NCBI RefSeq assembly: GCF_000149955.1
Contig: NC_030987.1
Coordinates: 3,711,906-3,775,905 of the forward strand
Length of the DNA: 64,000 nt
From: Fusarium oxysporum f. sp. lycopersici 4287
Lineage: Eukaryota > Ascomycota > Sordariomycetes > Hypocreales > Nectriaceae
Direction of reading: 5' to 3'
Shown: positions 35,383 through 46,335 of the stretch, piece after piece
Layout of the letters: every line of letters begins with the position of its first letter
Position numbering within the stretch: the first letter of the stretch is position 1
The notes under the pieces: model-generated
What the model saw: only the letters and a program-made list of their open reading frames with translations
Told to the model about the DNA's origin: nothing
Databases searched by the model: none
Translations under genes and position numbers: made by a program

Positions 35383-36135
35383 TGATGGAGTTCATGATAT
35401 CGGAGTCATGATAAGGCTGCCGATAGGCTTGGCCGAGGATTTGGGCCAATCGACTTAGACGAGATATCTGCAACGGGACGAACTATAACTCAAAGCCTCA
35501 CCCATGCAAGCTCGGGATACGCCGTTAACCATGATCCCAGATCTGGGCATCACGAACCACAACCCTTCTTGACGATCCACCCCCGCATCATGTCAAAGAG
35601 AGGCTGAGATACAATGCGCCTATCACGACATTGCGAATCGAAAGATGCGTGTCTTTGACCAGAAGTGGTAAGACTCCACCAAGTCAGGGTCAGCCGCCTT
35701 TACGGCAATTCAATGGCGCCCTTTTGCTGTGGCAAGGCGGGTCTGAGTTAACGCTAGCTCGAATGGCAAAGTCAGACTAACAGCAAAATCGGCTTTATTG
35801 CCTCTTTTCAATCGGGCCTAGTGATTTGACTACAACGACATATCTATACAGCCTCCTCATATTCTTATCTAGTTTTGTTCCTCTCTGTTCCTCTCTCTTT
35901 CTCTCTCTTCACGATTGCGATCTGCGCATCGATCTCAATGCATTGGGTTGACAGCACAATTGAACTCACTTTGACTACCTTGTATCACTCAACTTTTTCC
36001 TACTCCACCATTTGACTCAGTGGCGTCCCTTGTTGCACTTTGAAGAAGTCTCTTTCGTGTGATCCTTGCAGAATTATCGTCTGAATTTTCATCTGCCTGA
36101 AGAAAAGATTCCAGCTGAGGCGACTGTGAGTTGAC
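35383..36135. promoter_or_regulatory. Intergenic region before the MATE gene
   Basis: About 750 bases between two genes on the same strand. The 35,868-35,915 stretch is a pyrimidine-rich CT tract (TTCCTCTCTGTTCCTCTCTC) about 230 bases before the MATE start. This fits a fungal core promoter or leader. Confidence 0.5.
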
Positions 36136-38217
36136 ATGGATCCAATAGGACGGGGAGCTGGAGTCTCGCCCTATGGCACTCCTCGTGGTGCTGGCGCACA
36201 TCCTGCGCTATCATCTTCATGGCGTGTGGGCTCGCCTCTAGCTGAGGCTGCTCTGGCTGCAGATCTTGCGGCATGTTCGGATGACGAGTTCGAAGACAAT
36301 GCGATTGACGACGATGTCTCTGTGTCGGACCTTCAGGGCGACCCCATCATGTATAGGCGACCCAGCGGTGTTGCTTTTGGAGGCTCGCGACCAATTATGA
36401 ACCCTCAGACGTATGATGAGCCAGGCCTGACAGCTCTAGAGAGGAAACAGTCTCGTAATGCTGAGCGTAGCTTACTGCGAGACAACCATGTTCTTCCCCC
36501 CAAGCACGGATATCGACAGGAGCATGGGCTTTTTACTCGCATCTATCGTCGTCTTTTTAGTACAAAGATTGCGCGGGATGACGAGGAGACGCCTGCTGTA
36601 ACTGTGCAGCCTCCCAGCGAAACAGATCCTCTCTTGGGTTCCCGTGATGACGGTGTTTTACCCGAACACCTCAACGATACGTGGGAGCACGCTGTTGCTG
36701 AGCATCGAATCAAGACTACTTGGCAGCGAGAGGCCAAGACCATCATGACCTATTCCGCACCACTCATCGTCACCTTTTTGTTGCAATACTCCATTAATGT
36801 CACCAGTATCTTTGCTGTTGGGCGTATTGGCAAGCTCGAACTTGGTGCTGTTTCATGTAAGTCTGAAGCTGGATATTCGCGAAATAACTGCAATCCGAGA
36901 CTAACTTGATCAGTGGCCAATATGACCGCCGCTATTACTTGTCTGGCGCCTTTTCAGGGCCTTGCTACATCTCTTGACACTCTATGCGCGCAAGCATATG
37001 GATCTGGCCATAAGCACCTTGTTGGGCTTCAGTTTCAGCGAATGACTTGTTTCTTGTTCGTGCTCGGTTTCCCTGTCGCTGTTCTGTGGTGGTTTTCCGA
37101 AGGTATCATTAGAGCCATTGTCCCAGAACCCGAATCGGCAAAGCTTGCTGGCATGTATCTCAGGGTCATGATCTTCAGCATTCCGGGATTCATCCTGTTC
37201 GAGGGTGGTAAGCGATTTACTCAAGCTCAAGGTCTCTTTCGCGCTACGACTTATGTTCTCCTGATTGTTGCACCCTTCAACGTCTTCCTCAGCTGGCTCT
37301 TGGTTTGGAAGTTGCAATGGGGTTTCATTGGAGCCCCTACAGCTGTGGCCATCAGTAACAACCTTCTCCCCATATTCCTCTTCTTGTATGTCCGCTTCGT
37401 GGATGGACGACAATGCTGGGGTGGTTTTAGTCGACGGGCTCTCAGCAACTGGTGGATCATGATTCGACTTGCTCTGCCGGGTATGATCATGGTCGAGGCA
37501 GAGTGGCTGGCATTCGAGATCCTCACGCTCCTCTCCAGTCGATTTGGGCCCGAGTATCTTGCTGCTCAGAGTGTGGTGACAACCATCACAACACTTTCAT
37601 ACGAGATTCCATTCCCTATGTCGATTGCTGCCTCAACTCGTATTGCCAACTTGATTGGTGCTGGCCTTGTTGAACCTGCCAAGATGACTGGTGTCGTGGT
37701 AAGTTTATGGTTAAACCAATATTGATATTATCCGACTAATGAGGTCCAGGCTTTTGTTGCTGCTTGTATCATTGGAATGTTCAACCTGACTATTTACACA
37801 ACCATGCGCTATCAGCTACCGCTGTTGTTCACCAAGGACGACGATGTTATTGATCTTGTTGCAGCAGTCATGCCGATCGTGTCGGTTATGCAAGTCTTTG
37901 ATGGTCTTGCAGCAGGTGCTCATGGACTGCTCCGAGGTATTGGAAAACAGTCGATTGGCGGCCCTGCCAACATTATCGCATACTACGCCCTCTCTCTTCC
38001 GTGCTCGCTCGCCCTGGCCTTTGGCCTTGATTGGAAGCTGAGCGGTCTATGGCTCGGTGTCACAGTTGGAACTATGTCGTAAGTTGGATTTTCCTCGTAC
38101 TGGAAGCAATGTTTCTAACTGTATGAAAGCGTCGCATCGATTGAGTACATCTACCTACTCCGAACCGACTGGCACAAAGCTGCCGAGGAAGCAGCACTTC
38201 GAAACGCTGCTGGTTAG
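36136..38217 (+). CDS. MATE-family multidrug/toxin extrusion transporter
   Basis: Exports organic cations or metabolites in exchange for protons or sodium (family knowledge). Four exons: 36136-36856, 36914-37698, 37750-38078 and 38130-38217, giving 640 residues. The N-terminal 190 residues are hydrophilic and disordered. About twelve membrane segments follow, beginning at MTYSAPLIVTFLLQYSINV. The family signature region is SLDTLCAQAYGSGHKHL, and the second half repeats the fold with AASTRIANLIGAG. The last intron (38079-38129) has a CTAAC branch and the first AG after it is AAAG, so an AAG acceptor is used. The reading continues into YIYLLRTDWHKAAEEA, the expected short C-terminal tail. The start has a good context (GAC ATG G). 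Substrate cannot be inferred. Confidence 0.95.
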
Positions 38218-38750
38218 TGGCGTATGCCCTTGATATTTCTTATTGATCTTGGATCGTCTTACATTTTTGGAGTCAAAGCAAGTACTGTGGAATTATGCAG
38301 TGGTTATGACTTGTGGTGATAGGAAAAGGAGGAATAGTTGACGACAAATGCTGACGATTATATGGGGGTTGTGTTGATGCTTTAATTGGAACCGTCGCAA
38401 ACAATGAAATATTAATGTGATGTTTTAGCCACAGTTGAATATATCCATGCCTGGTGTACTCAACTGTAGCAAGTTTGATTCATGGAAAGCTTTTAATTGA
38501 GTGACTGATTGTGTATAATCATACAAGGCATGTTCGAATCTATGGTATTATCTCATTTCTGCTATGCCCTGCTATACCCGCTCCCCTCCACTCATTTTCA
38601 AGTCTTGACTCATTTTGCGTCTTCCTTTTACCATTTCGCTGGCCCCTTTAAAAACTCCTCTTTCAAGTCCACGATTTGAAAGTCTGTGCTGAGACCACGT
38701 GAACGAGAAACCCGTATAATGACATAAAATTATCAGCTCGTTGTGCGATT
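38218..38750. other. Convergent intergenic region, MATE / Arp9
   Basis: About 530 bases between two stop codons, AT-rich toward the middle. It should carry both 3' untranslated regions. No coding potential seen. Confidence 0.5.
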
Positions 38751-41213
38751 CTAGCCTAGCATAGAATGTGTTCGAATACCCTTGGGACCAAGTTCGCTTT
38801 GACACGTTAGTAAAAAGCTTAGAGAGGTTACGGATGGCAGGGAACTTACTTATAATCAACTCTGCTCAAACTCATAAGCCTTTGGGCCTCAATGGTCTGG
38901 GCATCCATGTTGGAGTGTAGGCAAAACGCAATACGAGCAGCGACCTGAGCACCAAGGAACATAGACTCCTCGAAGCCATTCTTTGTCCACTCGCTCAAGT
39001 AGTTCGGCAGAGTAGCCGTCTTGATGCTCGTGGGAGTCTGGCTGTGGAAGTGATGAGTCGTGGGTCCTCCAGCCTCAGAAGCTGGCTGCGGCGTGCCGAC
39101 CATGTTGTTAGCGGTGCCAGCAGCTGCAGCCGTGGTAGCGGCTTGGAGGAGGGGATTCACGCCGCTTGAGGAAAGCTGGTGAGGTGCGCCTGTGAAGGAG
39201 CCAGTGGGGGTTTGAGCGCCGGTTCCAGTGGGCGTGGCCATGTTAGAGGGCAGCTCTGAGGTGAACATTGTGGCGGTGGATGGGGAGACGAGATGACGGG
39301 CGTTGAGGGTCTGGAGAATGTTCTCGCGAAGACCGCGGAGACGAGCACCGTTGCCAACGAAGACAAGGTTGTCCCAGCATGGAGGTCGCATGTACATGTC
39401 ATCGATGCCCTGGACAGTGCGATAGATGGCGTTGACAATGCGATCGATCTCATGACGTTGAGCGAAAGTGAAGCGCTCAAGACCAACTTCGACATCTCGA
39501 CGAATGCGCTTTGGTCGCTTCTCAGGGGTCTCGGTGGTGGGTTGAGCGTCAGGCTTTGGCTCAGCATCAGGCTTGGGTTCTATCGACTGCGCTGGCTCTT
39601 GAGTTTGTTCTGGCTTAGGCGCTTCCGTCGCAGGTGTCTCTGTCTCTGTCTCTGTCGCAGGCGCAGCGGTGTTGTCGCCTTGAGGTTGAGCTCCGTTGGT
39701 CTCGCCCTCAGGCTTGGGAGCTTCTGTTGTGCCGTTACCATTGGTAGTGGCGGCAGCGGGCTCTACAGTTTCCTTCTCCTTGGATGGTGAGGGAACCTCT
39801 TCCTGAATGATTTCCTCGTAGAAGAAGGTGTTGTGAGTCCTCTTGGAGTTCGGTAGACGTGCAGCCTTAGCGGCGCCCTCGGCGTCCTTCTCGCCCTTCT
39901 TTCGGCCTCCCTTGCCCTTTTCTTTCTCCTTCTCCTTCTTGGCGAGGAATTCCTTTGTCTGCCCGCTAGTAACGATGGCTGCGACGTCTAGAACTCCATC
40001 ATCCTCTGGATTGCCATTGCTCTCATCAGCATCTCCATTGTCTGTGGGTTTCGGCGCTTCAGGGGCTTTCGTAGCAGCCTCTGCAGCGGCAGAAGCTGGT
40101 TGACCACCTGTTGCGCCTGCAGTGTTCTCCGTGGGAAGTTGCATCAATTCCTCCTCGGTAGCAACGTAGGGGAGGACTTCGCAAATGTTGCTCTTCTTGA
40201 GCTGCTCCGCCATATCATGGTTGAAACCCTTGTTTTCTAGCAACTTGAGCAAACTCTTTGTGAAAACTTCACCTCCGCTAATTTCACCATCGGCATCAGA
40301 TGCGCTGACATCCATATGGTTTACAACTCGTCCATCGTGAATTGCTGTAACGTCGACCTTTTGGTAGCCAATATCCACCACAGTCATATTGGGCCACTTC
40401 AGACCATACTGCGTAGCGATTCCGCTGTGGATTATACATAGCGCAGGTGTTCTCGTATTCTCAAAGACGTATCGGGCAATTGTCTCGCAGTCGGGTCGTG
40501 TCCATTGTGGTGAAGCCATGAGCATGATGGGAGTGTTGTGGTATGTAGTTGTAAGCAAGCCGTGGACATGATCTAGAAAAGCGAGGAGTGCACTCATGTT
40601 GACGATGCGGCCAGCTACAAAGATGCGCAATTAGCATTGAGTCCCTTGGTTTTCTTTAGCACGCCTTTCAATGGCTGTATATACCTTCAATGGGATACAC
40701 GGCTCCCTCGTCCTCGTCAACATCCTCCAACCATTCCTCTTCCTCAGCGCCATTCACAATAGTCGTGCGCTTCGTCTTGTGATAAGGCGCCCACTGATCG
40801 CCCTCCTGAAACATCCTGGTAGGCATGCGCCGAGCAGGAGGAGTCAATTCATTGCAACCCAGCTGAGCCATAGTGGTTCTACTGCCAGGGCAGATGATGA
40901 GGACCTGCTCCTCGCGCCATTTGCCAGCCGTGCTTGACATTGTGCGGTTTCGCTTCCTCGCACTTGCACTGAGATCGAGGCTGCTGTACTGGTAGTTATA
41001 GTGGTTGTGGTATTTATGTGGTGATGGCGTTACTGAGCCGTTGTTTCGTCGCGTTGGTGTTGGCGAGGCTTCTCGAGGTTTGCGCGCCCGGAGCTGGTAC
41101 CGGGATGAGGACGCGACAGGCGTGGGTGTGGCTGGTGTCGCAGCATCTTGAGCGCTGTGGTGCACGTGACCACCCTTGTCTCGTTGCTTGGTTGGTGTTC
41201 TATAGGCCATCAT
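38751..41213 (-). CDS. ARP9: Actin-related protein Arp9, chromatin-remodelling subunit
   Basis: Subunit of the SWI/SNF- and RSC-type remodellers (family knowledge). Three exons: 40685-41213, 38850-40614 and 38751-38796, giving 779 residues. Introns are 70 and 53 nt. The short last exon (46 nt) is needed to reach the typical C-terminus DYNELGPKGIRTHSML, and its acceptor is CAAAG. The N-terminal 85 residues are basic and disordered. The actin-like core starts near EEQVLIICPGSRTTMAQLG and contains the nucleotide-fold segments MASPQWTRPDCE and MTVVDIGYQKVDVTAIHDG. A charged, Pro/Glu/Thr-rich insertion of about 200 residues splits the core. The length is well above the 467 residues of yeast Arp9 because of the N-terminal tail and the insertion. 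Two adjacent ATG codons (41213, 41210) can start. Confidence 0.88.
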
Positions 41214-42013
41214 GACAGACTCAAAACTTGCTCAGAACGAGCTCTAAATAGTATCAAGAGGCCAAAATGAGACTCAAACTTGATGGGTTGTAAATTTCTA
41301 TCTCTGATGTACTTTTAAATACTTGGAAGCAGTGTGAGCAAACAATTGAGCTATTGTTGCTGCCACCGTCAATGCTGCCAGTGCAGTGCAGTGCCAGCCA
41401 AAGAACTATAGACTATTCACCTGAGACACTATATTCATTCATTCATTCATTCATTCATTTATTCATTCACAATCAAGCATGGGGAACAATAAAGTCAGTT
41501 CATACTGTATCTATTCAATGGCATTAGGAATAATACTTTATCATAGTCTGACCTCTAGACTATGCCAGGCCAGGCCTCGAAGAAACCACAACTAACTCCA
41601 GGTACACGGATCACTTGCTTTCTTCAAGGATCCTTTCCTTTTTATCCATATGTTCAAGTCTTACTCGTCTCGTCTCATCTCGTCTCATCCTTCCCATCCC
41701 ATGACACATCCAGTACATCGACCAATACCCATTCCTCTTCTCATCAGTTTGCTTCTCGAGCTGGTATAAGCTATGCGCTGCTCGAGAGAACTGACAAAGT
41801 GGTTATGACCAAACCAACAAACGCCATCAGGGGTCACAAATCGACCCCTGAACACACAAGGAACCCATCATAACGTACATTTTCACCAAAGTATTGACAA
41901 GAATGCGCAAAAAAGAAACTTCTCTCAAAAAAGCCGCCCCAGTGATTACCCATGAAAAGTGCAGGTCGTGCGCCATATCCCATCTACTGATGTAGAACCA
42001 TCGTCGTCCTCAA
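41214..42013. promoter_or_regulatory. Arp9 promoter and SYLF-gene 3' region
   Basis: About 800 bases between two minus-strand genes. It contains the ATTC microsatellite; otherwise nothing coding is supported. Confidence 0.45.
41433..41468 (+). repeat. (ATTC)n microsatellite
   Basis: Nine tetranucleotide units with one ATTT variant, upstream of the Arp9 start on its promoter side. It is a likely strain-level length marker. Confidence 0.9.
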
Positions 42014-45000
42014 TTATACAACCGTGATCGTGTTGGGGGTTGTCTCGTTCGGTGTAATCTTCTTCAAGTCTTCATGCTTTTCGTTCAGCTCTGTTGGCTC
42101 AGCCTCTTTCGTTGATTCAGCCTCTTTTGATGGTTTCCGTGGTGTCACATCTTCAGTCACGTCGTCAATGACTGAGAAAGGTCGGTCAGATGTAGGTGTT
42201 GTAAGTGTTGATCCATCGACACTCCATCGGTCATCAGTAACTCCAGTGTAGATAGATGATGTGTGCTTCTTCTCGGGTGTCACGGGGCTTTCGGGCCGCT
42301 CAGTCTGGGGAAGTGTAGGTGATGTCTGGGCATCCTTGGTCTCAACCTTGAATTCAGTTGCATCCTCCTCCTCTGGCTCCTCAATCTTGGTGGGCTCAGT
42401 ATTAGGCTGCTTTGCTTGAGGCTCCTCGGTCTTGGCAATGTCCGTCTTCGCCTCTTCGGCTGGGAAGAACTCGACCTCAGATTCGGAAAACGTGTCATCT
42501 TGGGCCTTGTTCTCGACAGTCTTGGGCGCTTCGACCTTAGGCTCATCAATCTTAGGCTCCTCAGGCTTGGGCTCGTCAGCCTTCTTGGCCTCAACCCTGA
42601 CCTTCTCAACCTTGAACTCCTGGGGCTTGAGATAAGGTGAAGAGTCAGACTTGGTCTGCTCATCCTCAGATGCAAGATCTTCCTCGCTGAAAGCCTCCTT
42701 TCGTAAAGGGCTTCGGAGGTTTGAAACATCGCCGATCTCGCTCTTACTGGATCGCGAGGTCCTAGCAGGGCTCCTCATGGGCAGTGGGGGAGGAATTCTC
42801 TTGCCGATGGTAACCATATTACCCTTGGCGTGAATCATACGGGATGCAACAGCCTGGGTTCTTGCCGGCTGGACAGCAGCCACCTCGAACACCACGGGTT
42901 CCTCCTCCTCATCTTCCTCCACCTCGCTTTCAGAGTCACCCTCATTGTCGGTCTTTCGGCTGCTCTTGTCGTCCTTGTCGCTGTCATAGTTGCTCGAGGC
43001 CTTGTCAGTGTCATCCCTGGGCTCGACTTTGAGGGTGTCTTGTTCCACAGCTGTTGTGCTGCTGTGGCTGGTCGCACTGAGAGGAGTATGGCTCCGCTCA
43101 AATGTCTTATAGGAGTCAGATCGACCTTTGTGTAATCAACTTCCTCCTCTTCTTCCGTGACCTCGGGAATTTGCGTGCGGGTAGACCTGTCAAAACCATC
43201 TTCGCTTTGACCTGGGCTGGGCGTTGTCTCGGGTGTTGTGCCAACATCGGTCTGTGTTCCAGCATCCGTCATTTGACTCTTCACCGTTCTTGAGGACATG
43301 TAACTGTTTCGATTACTCCTCGAGACAAAGGTATCTATACTTTGCCTGTTGAACTTTGAGAATGCTGGGCTTGTAGGCGCTGGGTTGAAGTCAAATTGGC
43401 TGCTGGTAGGTCGCAGTCTTGATCCTGCCTCTCGGATTTCCAAACCAGCCATCTCGAGGGCCAACACACCAAAGGGATCGGGATCATCGACATTGGGAAT
43501 TCCAAAAGCAGTTCGAGGCGAGGCGGGTGTTGAAGATTTGGGTGTCGCGATCATGGCGTCTCCTGGCGCACATTCCGCAGCGATTTTGCTTATCACAGAG
43601 GCATCGTAGTCTGTCCTACCTTCTGCCATCTTGATTACCTCTGAGAGCGGCCCAACCTCCTCTACTTGGCGAGAGACGTTACCAGCCAGAATGTCCATCT
43701 GTGTTACTTGGTTGGCATAGAATCGCTCATTCTCGTTCCCTCGCTCGGCCAGGATACACCCATTCAAGTTGACGACCTGGTTTTGACCCCGCGCTTTCAG
43801 GTATGTCAAAACGGTATTTCCTAGGTCCTTCCATTTAATGTGCGACTCATCTGAGTCAAGTGATACCAGGGGGCCACTAGTTAGCCCGACGTCTTCGCCT
43901 AGGGTGACACGAGGCTTTGTGATTGATTCGAGGGCGGCAAGGTTGTTAATAACGAGAACGCAATCGTAAACATCGACGCCAATAATAAAGCTGAGGGTGG
44001 GCGTATGTAACATGATTCCTGATGGGGGTGACCAGGTACCGTCTGACTTTCGTGCTATGAGAATACCGGAGCCGCCGGAGCCTGTCATGTACAGACCGCT
44101 GCGCATGCACGTAAAGATGGCGATTCCGGCTGCATTCTGGATGATGCGCTTAGGGATTTTCTTGGTGACTCGTTTTGGAGAGCGTGGTTCGCTTGTCGTC
44201 GATTGTGCGTCTTCTTCTTCTTCCAATGGCACGAGATATCCATCCGCTGTGTAATCATGTTAGCAAAAATGAGGCTGACAAGAAAAGTGAGACAAGCATA
44301 CTGCAGAATGACTTGAGGATGCGGGCAGCCTTTTCGCATTCGAGATCCAGAGTCGCAGGCCAGAAAGCCTCCCGTTGTACTCGGCCACTGGCATTAGCGG
44401 CCGCAGTATTTAACCTGGACAATGCATTGGAGTTTGCGACGGATATCGAGGTGCTGGAACGGTTGGAGGACCAGCCAAAGAGGCCAGCTCTAGAACCTCC
44501 CGACGACCTCTTGTCGCACGAGGGGAGAAAGGAAGAAACTCGCTGCATGGCGGNNNNNNNNNNNNNNNNNNNNNNNNNNNNNNNNNNNNNNNNNNNNNNN
44601 NNNNNNNNNNNNNNNNNNNNNNNNNNNNNNNNNNNNNNNNNNNNNNNNNNNNNNNNNNNNNNNNNNNNNNNNNNNNNNNNNNNNNNNNNNNNNNNNNNNN
44701 NNNNNNNNNNNNNNNNNNNTACTGCTAGAGATGATGTCGTGCCGGAGCGGAGTGGACGGATCTCTTTGGGGTTTGGTCGGTACAGATACGGGAGTAGCGA
44801 ATGTTGATGTCGATCTTGGAGTTGGAGATGCGACAGACGAGGCAGGAGACGAGACCGGGGTTGTTGTTGCGGTGGTAGTGGGTGAGCCGTAAGATGATGT
44901 TGGTGTAGATGATGCTGTAGTCGAGGAGGAGGAGACGGAGGAGACGGAATTGGAGTCGGAGAGAGGATGAACAGTAACGAGCGGTCGCTTGAGAGCCGAA

Positions 45001-46335
45001 TTGTAAGCGGCGACAACTGAAGCGTGAGAATGGGAGTGAGAATGAGAATGAGACGGCGCCGAAGCCGAACTGGCGTGTTGATGAAGGTGGGATCGAAAGT
45101 AGTGTCCGCGCTGGTCCTGGTCCTGGTCCTGGCGGTCCTGGTGGGTGCTTGTGCTTGTGCTGGTGCTCGGGCATTGACTTGGACTTGGACTGGCTAAACT
45201 ATTGCTAGCGTTTGCAGCAGTAGCGCCTCCAGCTGCAGAACCAGAAGGCGCTGAAATGGAACAAGTGGTCCCCTGGAATCACGATGTTAGCTGTAAAGCT
45301 TACAGGGCCATTAGAGTGAGGTGACCTGTCAGCGCGGGCGGGTGGGTGACGTGGGCCACTGAGCCATTGGGACAGGACCGGGCTAGGCTAGGCTACCTTT
45401 TAGCTGCGGCCTGCTCGGTTTTTTGCGTTTTTGCAAGGATCCGTGCAGGGGCAAGCAAGGAAATGGAAAGGGAAGAATGAAGAATGGGCGAGAGGGATGC
45501 GATGGGGATGGGATGATCCGCCTTTGAACAAGCCCCCCCAGGTCAAGATGAGACTCGATCAAGAAGGGGGGACAAAATTGAGGGTGGCAGAAGGATTCCA
45601 GGATATGGCTCGACAGTGTGAGGAGATGGGCACAGCTGAAGAGAGTAGAATGGTTGTTGGGGTTTGTAATTGATGTGCTGTGTCATGATATACCGTTTCC
45701 TCATTGGATTGAATTTTACCGATTGCTTTTCAATCGCTGCAATTGACTTTTTTCAAACTCACTTCTTCCCACTCTTCTACTGATCATCTTTTTTTTTTTT
45801 TTGCTGCTCCCGCTCAAGGCTCAGGGGGGCCCTCTGGTCTGATGACGGAACCTCTTAAAACTTTAAGGGACTTGGGTAACGCCCCTAAACCCAACTTTGA
45901 CAAGGTGCAGCTACTGCCATTCACTTTTACGCTGGGCTGCCCTGAGTAAGGCAAGGCGTCGATGAGGGGGGTCGGGAAGTGAAGCGAGTGGGTGTGAAGC
46001 ACATGTGAATGGATTTGGATTTTGGTGGAGGGGAAAACAAGAGAGAAAAGACGAGACAAGTACAGTAAAAGAAAGTAAAGAAAGGTACTGACCGAGTTGC
46101 TCGTGGTGTTTGTTGAAGCTGTCTTTGTAGAGCCCCATCGTCCAAAACTCCATCCTCCTCCTGCTCCATTACTTCTTCCATTGCCCTTCATGTTCTCCTT
46201 GTTGCTTCCTGCAATGCCGCTGATACTCAGCTTCTTCTTTCGCGCCGCCGTCATGAGGAATTCTGATATGTTTCGCTTGTTGAGGCTGGTACTCGGCAAG
46301 GTACAGCACAGTTTAGTTACTGCGGCAGCAAACAT
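42014..46335 (-). CDS. SYLF-domain (Ysc84/SH3YL1-type) protein, model interrupted by a gap
   Basis: SYLF domains bind phosphoinositides and actin at endocytic sites (family knowledge). The domain begins at LECEKAARILKSF and runs through NAAGIAIFTCMRSGLYMTG and WSPPSGIMLHTP. Clear exons: 44302-44548 (or further upstream) and 44246 down to about 43130, then a shift of frame, then 43105-42014. The C-terminal part is acidic, Lys/Glu/Pro-rich and disordered. The shift is explained either by a 56-nt intron (43106-43161, GTCACG...TATAAG) or by a one-base indel. Upstream of the gap (44554-44719), a long ATG-less open frame runs from 44720 to 45272 and is Ser/Thr/His-rich. It begins right after a GCTAAC...CCAG acceptor and matches in phase with an ATG-containing exon 46093-46335 that ends in a GTCAGT donor. 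This would leave an 820-nt intron (45273-46092). Without the upstream part, MQRVSSF at 44548 is the start. Confidence 0.72.
44554..44719. other. Assembly gap (166 N)
   Basis: A run of N lies inside the SYLF-protein gene. The open frames on its two sides are not in register at this gap length. Either the gap length is an estimate or the gap hides an intron. Confidence 1.
45789..45802 (+). repeat. Homopolymer T tract (14 nt)
   Basis: An uninterrupted T run (A on the gene's strand) inside the proposed 820-nt intron of the SYLF gene. Confidence 0.8.
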
